In this document: positions 1-5,067 of the stretch, in pieces
Position numbering within the stretch: position 1 is the first letter of the stretch
Layout: the number at the start of each line of letters is the position of its first letter
NCBI GenBank assembly: GCA_015767355.1
Contig: JADWMH010000038.1
Location: 7,089 to 12,155, forward strand
Direction: 5' to 3'
DNA length: 5,067 nt
DNA from: Gammaproteobacteria bacterium
Lineage (GTDB): Bacteria; Pseudomonadota; Gammaproteobacteria; Chromatiales; Chromatiaceae
Translations under genes and position numbers: made by a program
Notes under the pieces: generated by a model
Told to the model about the DNA's origin: nothing
What the model saw: the letters and a program-made list of their open reading frames with translations, nothing else
The model's database searches: none

Positions 1-1
1 G

Positions 2-1408
2 CTGCTTTTTTTCCTGTTCCAGCCTGTGGCGGTGCGTTTTGTTCGCTGGTTGCTGGATTTCTCCCGCGGAGATACCCTGCCACGGCGTCTGGCGGCCGCA
101 CTGGCTGATCCGGACCATAAAGAAGCCCGGGGACTGGCGTTTATGGCGGCTCTGCTGCTGCTGATGGTTTTCTTCATCACACTGATTGCATCGCTGCTGT
201 TTGGTTTCCATGGTTTTGGCCCCATCGATCATGCGGTTCATGAAAGCCTGATGGCGTTGCGCTCACCTGCTGCTGACAGCCTGATGGTCTTTATCACCAT
301 GTTTGGCGATACCTGGGTGCTGATCGGTTTGAGTCTCGTTGTGATGCTGCTGCTTCTGCAGCAACATCCGGCAACTGCATGGCACTGGCTGGCGGCCGTT
401 GCATTTGCATTCATGGTGGTGTTCCTGCTCAAGCATGGTTTGCGTGTTCCCCGGCCGGAGGAGGCGACCGCTGGAGGCTGGTCATTTCCTTCGGGACATT
501 CATTAAAGAGCGCAGTGATTTACGGCTTTCTCGCCCTGTTGTTGAGTACGCCACTGCAACCCTCCGGGCGCATGCTAGTCTACACATGTACTGTCGCGGT
601 GGTTGCCCTGATCGGATTTTCAAGACTCTATCTCGGGGTTCACTGGTTTTCCGATGTGGCAGCCGGTTGGTCTATTGGTGTCCTGTGGGTGACAATCCTG
701 GGGCTTGCATGGCGTCATCATCCACATCCTGTATTGAAGACGAAAGCAGTGGTGGCAGCAGTGGTTCTCTGGCTGCTGGCTGCGAGTGGCTGGCATCTGG
801 CAGAGCGTCATCAGGCTCAGTTGGCGCTCTATCAGCCGCAGTATGATGTGATTCCCGTTGACATGAAAGAGTGGCAGCAGGGAGCACCCCTGCCGCAGTG
901 GCGGGAAACACTGTTTGCAGGGAGAGACCCTCTCGGCTTGCGTTTTAGTGGTGATCTCAGGGAGATTGAACAACTGTTGCTGCAGAATGAGTGGACTCTC
1001 ACAAAGCCTTTTCGGGGGCTTGATCTGATGCAGAACCTGATTCCGCAACAGCGGGCGCCTGAGTTGCCGGCAGTGCCAAAGCTTTATGATGGCCGGGAGC
1101 CAGCCCTCACCATGACAAGAGTAATTGACAATCGCTATCTGGTGCTGCGCCTGTGGCTGAGCCATTTCGAGGTGGGAGGTTGCCCGGTCTGGCTTGGACA
1201 TCTCACCGAACAGCGGGAAAGATCATTGGCGGGAATCCTGCGCATTCCTGACAGTGTCGGATCGGAGTTTGCAAGAGAGCAGGAGAGGGAGGTGCAGCAA
1301 CTGCTCAATACAGTTAGCACATGCCCGGCAGAAATCTCGCTCAATCCCCCCAGCGCTCACCAAGCGCATGAGCTACATTCAAATGATCCAGTATCCTCGC
1401 AACCATAA
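2..1408 (+). CDS. PAP2-family lipid phosphatase with LssY-like C-terminal domain, 5'-truncated (probable DedA-PAP2-LssY fusion)
   Basis: This is a polytopic inner-membrane protein whose gene enters from the left edge. The frame is open back to base 2, and the possible GTG start at 26 has no ribosome binding site, so it is probably internal. Numbering from that GTG (460 aa), all three PAP2 motifs are intact: KX6RP at K136-P144, PSGH at 155-158 and SRX5HX3D at S199-D210, with H158 and H206 the expected catalytic histidines. About seven hydrophobic segments lie at roughly 39-60, 85-110, 119-135, 162-174, 184-198, 211-228 and 239-254. A soluble LssY_C-like domain follows (about 290-435). PAP2 enzymes of this type dephosphorylate lipid phosphates such as undecaprenyl pyrophosphate or phosphatidylglycerol phosphate; the substrate here is unknown. 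The segment before the first PAP2 helix (LPRRL..., DPDHKEARGL) resembles the linker of bifunctional DedA/PAP2 proteins, so a DedA domain upstream is inferred, not seen. The 3' end overlaps convergent ubiX by 68 bp. Confidence 0.9.
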   Translation: MLFFLFQPVAVRFVRWLLDFSRGDTLPRRLAAALADPDHKEARGLAFMAALLLLMVFFITLIASLLFGFHGFGPIDHAVHESLMALRSPAADSLMVFITMFGDTWVLIGLSLVVMLLLLQQHPATAWHWLAAVAFAFMVVFLLKHGLRVPRPEEATAGGWSFPSGHSLKSAVIYGFLALLLSTPLQPSGRMLVYTCTVAVVALIGFSRLYLGVHWFSDVAAGWSIGVLWVTILGLAWRHHPHPVLKTKAVVAAVVLWLLAASGWHLAERHQAQLALYQPQYDVIPVDMKEWQQGAPLPQWRETLFAGRDPLGLRFSGDLREIEQLLLQNEWTLTKPFRGLDLMQNLIPQQRAPELPAVPKLYDGREPALTMTRVIDNRYLVLRLWLSHFEVGGCPVWLGHLTEQRERSLAGILRIPDSVGSEFAREQEREVQQLLNTVSTCPAEISLNPPSAHQAHELHSNDPVSSQP

Positions 1409-1802
1409 AATCAATAATCTCATCAACAGAGGAGGGATTAAAATAGAATCCGGGATTAGCCGGCAGGATGGTCGCGCCAGCCTGTGACAGTTTGAGCATG
1501 TTCTCAAGATGAATTGTCGAAAAGGGTGTTTCGCGAATCACCATGATCAATGGCTTACGCTCTTTGAGCATGACATCGGCTGCACGGTCGATCAGGTTGT
1601 CACTGATGCCGTGTGCGACACTCGCTAATGTACCCGTGGTGCAGGGGCAGATCACCATTGCCTGCGCAGGATTTGAGCCGCTTGCCACAGGAGCCGTCCA
1701 CTGCTGCCGTCCAGCCTTGAGCAACTCCTCCAGCAGGCGTAAGCCATACTGTGCTCCGGAAGCCCCGGTCCACGCGAGTGTGATCGGCTTGCTGTTATCC
1801 AT
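1341..1802 (-). CDS. ubiX: Flavin prenyltransferase UbiX with a ~49-residue in-frame internal deletion
   Basis: UbiX attaches a dimethylallyl group to FMN, making the prenylated FMN cofactor used by the UbiD decarboxylase in ubiquinone synthesis. The 153-aa product carries the N-terminal TGASGAQYGLRLLEELL motif (S15), then ASGS, VICPCTTGTL, NLIDRAADVMLKERKPL, RETPFSTIHLENML, NPGFYFNP and the C-terminal ERWGD. Against the Pseudomonas aeruginosa enzyme as I remember it (about 209 aa), residues up to about 31 align directly. From W35 onward everything aligns with a constant offset of 49: R73, K80, R90, E91, Y120 and R136 match R122, K129, R139, E140, Y169 and R185. The missing block contains the second strand of the fold, S39 and the catalytic E49. 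The junction lies near positions 1701-1709 (residues 32-34). The start is the ATG complement of 1800-1802, preceded by an AGGGTGG ribosome site at 1807-1813. Family assignment is firm; activity is doubtful. A real deletion, a degenerating copy or an assembly collapse are all possible. Confidence 0.88.
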   Translation of the reverse strand: MDNSKPITLAWTGASGAQYGLRLLEELLKAGRQQWTAPVASGSNPAQAMVICPCTTGTLASVAHGISDNLIDRAADVMLKERKPLIMVIRETPFSTIHLENMLKLSQAGATILPANPGFYFNPSSVDEIIDFMVARILDHLNVAHALGERWGD

Positions 1803-1842
1803 AATGCCACCCTGTAAGCCAAAGATATGTGTATTAGAAAAA

Positions 1843-1870
1843 AGTATAACACTGCCTGGTTTCGTGTGAT
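1843..1870 (-). promoter_or_regulatory. Candidate sigma-70 promoter for ubiX
   Basis: Read on the minus strand there is a TATACT -10 box (complement of 1843-1848) with an extended -10 TG one base upstream. A weak -35 box, ATCACA (4 of 6 matches; complement of 1865-1870), lies 16 bases further up. The expected transcript start is near 1836, about 34 bases before the ubiX ATG. The strong, extended -10 box makes up for the poor -35. This is a pattern match only. Confidence 0.5.
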
Positions 1871-1926
1871 TCGTGACTTCGCGGTTCTTCAGTTTTATCA
1901 GTACCAGGTTTTTTATTACGCAGATG

Positions 1927-1955
1927 TTGGCAAAACAGAATCAATGGGTTATATT
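1927..1955 (+). promoter_or_regulatory. Candidate sigma-70 promoter for the leuA leader and operon
   Basis: TTGGCA (1927-1932) and TATATT (1950-1955) each match the consensus at 5 of 6 positions and are separated by the ideal 17 bases. A/T-rich sequence lies just upstream (about 1903-1918). Transcription would start near 1962, leaving a leader of about 250 nt before the leuA ATG at 2213. That is far longer than needed for a ribosome binding site and fits a regulated leader. Confidence 0.65.
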
Positions 1956-2023
1956 TCAATCTTGTAGATTACTTATCAACTCTTAGATTCAACCAGCTGC
2001 TATGAAAGGTCACGGCATTGCTA

Positions 2024-2056
2024 TCAGTTTTTCAACTGACGCTCATTTGATGAGCG
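2024..2056 (+). promoter_or_regulatory. Two abutting perfect hairpins in the leuA leader
   Basis: TCAGTT/AACTGA form a 6-bp stem (2024-2029 with 2034-2039) around a TTTC loop. Immediately after, CGCTCAT/ATGAGCG form a 7-bp stem (2040-2046 with 2050-2056) around a TTG loop. The two stems abut with no gap and would stack. The second stem contains the candidate leader-peptide ATG at 2050, so it could either hide that start or show that the true start is the in-frame ATG at 2002. Neither stem is GC-rich or followed by a T-run, so they are not terminators. Confidence 0.5.
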
Positions 2057-2121
2057 GGCTTTCTGCTGCACGCTATCTGCTCTCCCTCCTGCGACTACTG
2101 CCCTTTTGGGCATTCAAATAA
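2050..2121 (+). CDS. Leucine-rich leader peptide upstream of leuA (leuL-like)
   Basis: A 23-codon frame (ATG 2050, TAA 2119-2121) lies 91 bases upstream of leuA and downstream of its candidate promoter. Seven of its 23 residues are leucine, six of them in three closely spaced pairs: the core reads LLSLLRLLPFW (codons from 2077 to 2109), including one CTA, usually a rare leucine codon. Leucine codons concentrated in a short frame just before a leucine biosynthesis gene are the mark of a ribosome-mediated attenuator, as with leuL of enteric bacteria. An in-frame ATG at 2002 would extend the peptide to 39 residues; a TAG at 1984-1986 closes the frame upstream. Neither start has a recognisable Shine-Dalgarno sequence, which is the main weakness. 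No sequence similarity to enteric LeuL is claimed beyond the leucine run. Confidence 0.68.
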   Translation: MSGLSAARYLLSLLRLLPFWAFK

Positions 2122-2205
2122 AGCTGCCCTGGCGAGGGCCTGAATCTTACGCAACAATCCAAGAATGACGAAAAATAGTTGCCGCTGATCCCGGCAATGC
2201 AGGAG
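2086..2205 (+). promoter_or_regulatory. leuA leader attenuator with mutually exclusive RNA pairings and possible Shine-Dalgarno sequestration
   Basis: Four short segments can pair in a competing series: TGCCC (2099-2103) with GGGCA (2108-2112) around TTTT; the same GGGCA with TGCCC (2125-2129); and GCCCT (2126-2130) with AGGGC (2135-2139) around GGCG. This 1:2 / 2:3 / 3:4 layout, starting inside the leucine-codon run, is that of an attenuator. The last stem is not followed by a T-run, so it is not a convincing intrinsic terminator. Separately, CTCCTGC (2086-2092), two adjacent leucine codons plus one base, is a perfect complement of GCAGGAG (2199-2205), which contains the leuA ribosome site; one G-U pair could extend it. 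A further stem, TTGCCG/CGGCAA (2179-2184 with 2192-2197), sits just before that site. The pairings are seen in the sequence; the mechanism is inferred. Confidence 0.55.
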
Positions 2206-2212
2206 AAATTCC

Positions 2213-3757
2213 ATGAGTAAAGAACAACTCAAGATATTTGATACCACTTTGCGTGACGGAGAACAGAGCCCGGGCGCATCCATGACCAGAGACGAGAAGG
2301 TGCGCATTGCCAGAGCGCTGGAGAAGATGCGGGTCGATGTCATCGAAGCCGGCTTCCCGATTGCCAGCCAGGGTGATTTCGAGGCTGTTGAGGCGGTTGC
2401 ACAAGTTGTTAAAGATTCTACCGTGTGTGGTCTTGCACGCGCTCTGGACAAGGATATCGACCGCGCCGGTGAGGCGTTGAAAGGCGCCAATTCATCCCGT
2501 ATCCATACCTTTATCGCAACCTCTCCAATTCATATGGAGAGGAAATTGCGTATGTCGCCTGACCAGGTTGTCGAACAGGCTGTCAGGTCTGTCAGACGCG
2601 CCCGCCAATTCACGGATGATGTTGAATTTTCTGCGGAAGATGCTGGCCGCTCCGAAATTGACTTTTTATGCCGAATAATCGAAGCGGTGATCGATGAAGG
2701 AGCAACAACCATTAATGTGCCGGATACTGTCGGTTATGCTATGCCGTGGCAGTTTGGTGAGACGATTCGCACCTTGATAGAACGGGTTCCCAATTCGGAT
2801 AAAGCAATTTTTTCGGTGCATTGTCACAATGACCTCGGTCTTGCAGTGGCCAACTCATTGTCCGCGGTGACGTACGGTGCACGCCAGGTGGAATGCACCA
2901 TTAATGGTCTTGGTGAGCGCGCGGGAAATGCTTCTCTGGAAGAGGTCGTGATGGCGGTGCGTACGCGGTCTGACGTGTTTCAATGTGAAACCGGACTGGA
3001 TACAACCCAAATACTCAGCTGTTCCAAGCTGGTTTCCAATGTGACTGGTTTCCCTGTGCAACCGAACAAGGCGATTGTCGGCGCTAATGCATTTGCCCAT
3101 GAATCCGGCATCCATCAGGATGGGGTGTTGAAGCATCGCGAGACGTATGAAATCATGCGCGCTGAGGATGTGGGCTGGAGCAAGAATCGCATGGTGCTTG
3201 GCAAACACTCCGGACGCAACGCTTTTCGAAGCCGTCTGCAAGAGTTGGGGCACAGCTTCGACAGTGAAGAGGATTTGAATGAATCGTTTCGACGTTTCAA
3301 AGACCTTGCTGACAAAAAACATGAAATCTTCGATGAAGATCTTCAGGTCCTCGTCTCCGAAGCTGACAGCGAGGCGGTGAGTGAGCGTATTCGCCTGTTG
3401 TCGCTGAAGGTATGCAGCGAGACTGGCGAGACGCCTGTTGCTACTGTGGTGGTGGTGATTGACGGCGAAGAAGCGAGCGACACCGCCGAGGGAGGCGGCC
3501 CTGTGGATGCGGCTTTCAAGGCGATCAAAAAATTGACCGGAATCGATGCTGTTTTGCAGTTGTATTCGGTAAATAACATTACCACGGGAACTGATTCCCA
3601 GGGTGAGGTAACAGTCCGTCTCAAGCAGGATGAGCGCATCATCAACGGCCAGGGTGCAGATACAGATATCGTCATCGCATCTGCAAAAGCCTATGTGAAT
3701 GCGATCAACCGGCTGCTTGATAGAGAAGAGCGAGCTCATCCCCAGGGCGATGTCTGA
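2213..3757 (+). CDS. leuA: 2-isopropylmalate synthase (LeuA), first committed step of leucine biosynthesis
   Basis: A cytosolic enzyme that condenses acetyl-CoA with 2-oxoisovalerate to give 2-isopropylmalate. The 514-aa length is normal for the bacterial type-1 family. The N-terminal HMGL-like TIM barrel opens with FDTTLRDGEQSPG (9-21) and continues with NVPDTVGYAMP (168-178), SVHCHNDLGLAVANS (201-215) and NGLGERAGNASLEE (231-244). Metal ligands D15, H203, H205 and N239 are all present, as is R14. The linker subdomain carries HESGIHQDGVLKH (296-308) and LGKHSGRNAF (329-338). Residues from about 390 form the regulatory LeuA dimerisation domain that binds leucine for feedback inhibition (GGGPVDAAFKAI, 427-438). 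The start is well supported by AGGAG at 2201-2205, seven bases before the ATG. leuCDB are not in the window, so leuA is separate from them here. Regulation probably acts through the leucine-rich leader upstream. The stop overlaps the next gene by 8 bp. Confidence 0.98.
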   Translation: MSKEQLKIFDTTLRDGEQSPGASMTRDEKVRIARALEKMRVDVIEAGFPIASQGDFEAVEAVAQVVKDSTVCGLARALDKDIDRAGEALKGANSSRIHTFIATSPIHMERKLRMSPDQVVEQAVRSVRRARQFTDDVEFSAEDAGRSEIDFLCRIIEAVIDEGATTINVPDTVGYAMPWQFGETIRTLIERVPNSDKAIFSVHCHNDLGLAVANSLSAVTYGARQVECTINGLGERAGNASLEEVVMAVRTRSDVFQCETGLDTTQILSCSKLVSNVTGFPVQPNKAIVGANAFAHESGIHQDGVLKHRETYEIMRAEDVGWSKNRMVLGKHSGRNAFRSRLQELGHSFDSEEDLNESFRRFKDLADKKHEIFDEDLQVLVSEADSEAVSERIRLLSLKVCSETGETPVATVVVVIDGEEASDTAEGGGPVDAAFKAIKKLTGIDAVLQLYSVNNITTGTDSQGEVTVRLKQDERIINGQGADTDIVIASAKAYVNAINRLLDREERAHPQGDV

Positions 3758-4481
3758 TCACGGAGAGGGGCCGCTTGATCAGCGGCGCAGACAGATGCTG
3801 GATGCCATGGGCATCCAATACTGGGTGCGCCGCGATCTGCCAACAGGTCAGCATGATGAAGTGGTCCCCGGGCGTGAACCGTTGCAGGAGTCACAGGAGT
3901 CGATGCCCGGAGAGACCATGCAGCAACTTCCTGCAGACTGGGAGTCGCTGCAGTTGGCTGTCAGCAATTGCCGCAAGTGCTCTCTGTCTCAGAGTCGTCA
4001 AAATACGGTGTTTGGTACAGGAGATCAAGATGCCCGGGTGATGGTGATTGGTGAGGCTCCGGGAGAGGAGGAGGATCGTCAGGGATTGCCATTTGTCGGT
4101 CGGGCAGGGTTGTTGTTAAATCAGATGCTGCTGGCCGCCGGGCTTTCCCGTGAGTCTGTCTATATCGCCAATATACTCAAATGCAGGCCTCCCGGGAATC
4201 GCAATCCCGATGCGCAGGAGATGAAAGCATGCCATGGCTATCTGCAACAGCAGATTTCCCTGATTCAGCCTGAAGTGATTCTTGCCACCGGAGGCGTTGC
4301 CGCCAAAAGCCTGCTGCAGTCAGATGAGGCGGTTGGACGGCTGCGCGGCAGGATGCATCATTATGGTGAATCAAAAATTTCACTGCTGGTGACCTATCAC
4401 CCCTCCTACCTGCTGCGTAAACCCAGTGAAAAAGCCAAATCCTGGCAGGATCTACAATTGCTGATGAAGCAGTTGCAGTGA
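3750..4481 (+). CDS. Family-4 uracil-DNA glycosylase, iron-sulfur type
   Basis: Removes uracil, arising from cytosine deamination or dUTP misincorporation, from DNA as the first step of base excision repair. The 243-aa product has the family-4 signature: GEAPGEEEDRQGLPFVGRAG (101-120, motif 1 and catalytic loop), NILKCRPPGNRNP (141-153) and HPSYLLR (217-223, DNA-intercalating motif). C74, C77, C145 and C161 are the four expected [4Fe-4S] ligands. The first 60 or so residues begin with a conserved-looking RRRQMLDAMGIQYWVRRD segment followed by a variable acidic, glutamine-rich linker (about 31-60), typical of proteobacterial members often labelled SPO1 DNA polymerase-related. The ATG at 3750 is preferred over the in-frame ATG at 3699 because the latter adds leuA-overlapping sequence unlike the family. 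AGGG at 3744-3747 is too close to the ATG for a good ribosome site, so translational coupling to leuA (8-bp overlap) is likely. Confidence 0.93.
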   Translation: MSDHGEGPLDQRRRQMLDAMGIQYWVRRDLPTGQHDEVVPGREPLQESQESMPGETMQQLPADWESLQLAVSNCRKCSLSQSRQNTVFGTGDQDARVMVIGEAPGEEEDRQGLPFVGRAGLLLNQMLLAAGLSRESVYIANILKCRPPGNRNPDAQEMKACHGYLQQQISLIQPEVILATGGVAAKSLLQSDEAVGRLRGRMHHYGESKISLLVTYHPSYLLRKPSEKAKSWQDLQLLMKQLQ

Positions 4482-4957
4482 GTGCGGTGATGCAATCCTC
4501 GATGTCATGTATCCGTGCTATGACGGCGCAGGATCTCTCTACTGTGATGGAGATAGAAACAGCGGCCTATGTGCACTCCTGGTCGGAGGGAAACTTCAGA
4601 GACTGTCTCTCAGCCGGATATGAGTTGGTGATCTGCGATTTGGAGCAGCAGACCATTGGCTATGGTGTGATGTCAATGGCAGCTGGCGAGGCGCATTTGC
4701 TGAATCTTTGCATCCACCCGCAGAAGCAGGGCAGGGGGTATGGACGACGACTGCTGAATCATCTGATGCAAATTGCAGACCAAAAAAATGTATCCACGGT
4801 CTATCTTGAAGTCCGTGCATCCAACACCAGAGCCTGTACTCTCTATCACATGGCGGGTTTCAATGAAATTGGCTTCCGTACCGGCTATTACCCGTCAGGC
4901 AGTGTCCGGGAAGATGCCGTTGTCTTTGCGAGAAGCATGCTCAACAGTAATTCATGA
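4478..4957 (+). CDS. rimI: Ribosomal protein S18 N-terminal alanine acetyltransferase (RimI)
   Basis: A GNAT-fold cytosolic enzyme that acetylates the N-terminal alanine of ribosomal protein S18 using acetyl-CoA. Conserved features run in the expected order: WSEGNF (35-40), EAHLLNLCIHP (71-81), the acetyl-CoA loop QGRGYGRRLL (84-93), YLEVRASNTRACTLYHMAGF (109-128), then GYYP and REDAVVFARSM. E111 and Y123 match E. coli E103 and Y115, the general base and acid. The frame starts at GTG 4478, whose last two bases overlap the preceding stop (GTGA), giving 159 aa. ATG 4502 would give 151 aa, close to the E. coli length (148 aa), and aligns best with its N-terminus; ATG 4490 is also possible. None has a strong Shine-Dalgarno sequence, so translation coupled to the glycosylase gene is likely. 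A glycosylase gene next to rimI is a familiar gammaproteobacterial arrangement. Confidence 0.92.
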   Translation: MSAVMQSSMSCIRAMTAQDLSTVMEIETAAYVHSWSEGNFRDCLSAGYELVICDLEQQTIGYGVMSMAAGEAHLLNLCIHPQKQGRGYGRRLLNHLMQIADQKNVSTVYLEVRASNTRACTLYHMAGFNEIGFRTGYYPSGSVREDAVVFARSMLNSNS

Positions 4958-5067
4958 GTTATCTTCGCAGAGACAGAATGGACCACGAGCAAATATTTAT
5001 TTTTTAGTTAATATTCAGCTTCCTGTTAGATTTGCCCACCAGGTCTCTGCTTCCTGAGGATATGCCC
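4958..5067. other. Intergenic tail without a recognisable gene
   Basis: This A/T-rich stretch after rimI shows no GC-rich hairpin followed by a T-run, so no intrinsic terminator is evident. T6 at 5000-5005 follows only a weak A/T palindrome. An 8-bp inverted repeat, GCAGAGAC (4967-4974) and GTCTCTGC (5043-5050), brackets the A/T-rich part with 68 bases between the arms. A GAGGA followed by an ATG at 5062 is too tightly spaced to be a convincing start of the next gene. Confidence 0.4.

Noticed and set aside
26..28. GTG at 26 as the true start of the PAP2 gene
   Set aside because: There is no ribosome site, the frame is open to the window edge with hydrophobic residues (LLFFLFQP), and the sequence around it looks like the interior of a longer fusion protein.
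620..1201. A 193-codon antisense open frame inside the phosphatase gene
   Set aside because: The product is compositionally odd (rich in Q, H, P and C) with no domain, and lies over the well-supported PAP2/LssY frame.
1707..1802. ubiX explained as a frameshift with the missing part in another frame
   Set aside because: The two conserved halves are directly adjacent in the same frame with only about three residues between them, so no leftover sequence could encode the missing block.
1652..1852. A 66-codon minus-strand frame starting upstream of ubiX
   Set aside because: It is out of frame with ubiX, covers its well-supported N-terminus, and its hydrophobic start is just the A/T-rich promoter region translated.
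2126..2139. GCCCT/AGGGC stem as an intrinsic terminator
   Set aside because: Only 5 bp and not followed by a T-run; kept as a possible attenuator stem but not called a terminator.
2855..3739. A 294-codon open frame antisense to leuA
   Set aside because: It lies wholly inside leuA, whose every family motif is intact, and its product resembles no family I recognise. Long antisense frames are a common by-product of codon bias in the coding strand.
3699..3749. Upstream ATG at 3699 as the start of the uracil-DNA glycosylase
   Set aside because: It would add 17 residues encoded within the end of leuA that do not look like the family's N-terminus; the ATG at 3750 fits the family and the usual short overlap.

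Overview
The window reads as an ordinary chromosomal segment of a gammaproteobacterium. UbiX, LeuA, the family-4 uracil-DNA glycosylase and RimI all resemble gammaproteobacterial versions, and the N-terminal style of the glycosylase (RRRQMLDAMGI...) and the C-terminus of UbiX (ERWGD) look most like Pseudomonas/Chromatiales-type proteins. No finer placement is justified from sequence alone. There are no mobile elements, CRISPR arrays, tRNAs or rRNAs.

Layout. (1) Positions 2-1408, plus strand: the 3' part of a large membrane-protein gene, entering from outside the window, with a PAP2 lipid-phosphatase domain followed by an LssY-type C-terminal domain. The missing N-terminus is probably a DedA domain. 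(2) Positions 1341-1802, minus strand: ubiX (flavin prenyltransferase), convergent with the first gene and overlapping its 3' end by 68 bp. It lacks about 49 internal residues, in frame, including a key active-site segment. (3) Positions 1803-2212: a divergent regulatory region with a minus-strand promoter for ubiX and a near-consensus sigma-70 promoter for leuA. The long leuA leader encodes a short leucine-rich peptide and RNA segments that can pair in mutually exclusive ways. (4) Positions 2213-4957, plus strand: leuA, a family-4 uracil-DNA glycosylase gene and rimI, with overlapping ends (8 bp and 4 bp), most simply one transcript. (5) The last 110 bases hold no recognisable gene.

How it works together. 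leuA makes the first committed enzyme of leucine synthesis, and its leader looks like a leucine-sensing attenuator. No U-tract follows the possible terminator stem. However, a perfect 7-nt complement of the leuA Shine-Dalgarno region lies exactly on two adjacent leucine codons of the leader peptide. This suggests control of translation initiation by a stalled ribosome instead of, or in addition to, transcription termination. The DNA-repair and acetyltransferase genes downstream would share this control unless they have internal promoters. The two strongest leads are this leuA leader and the internally deleted ubiX.
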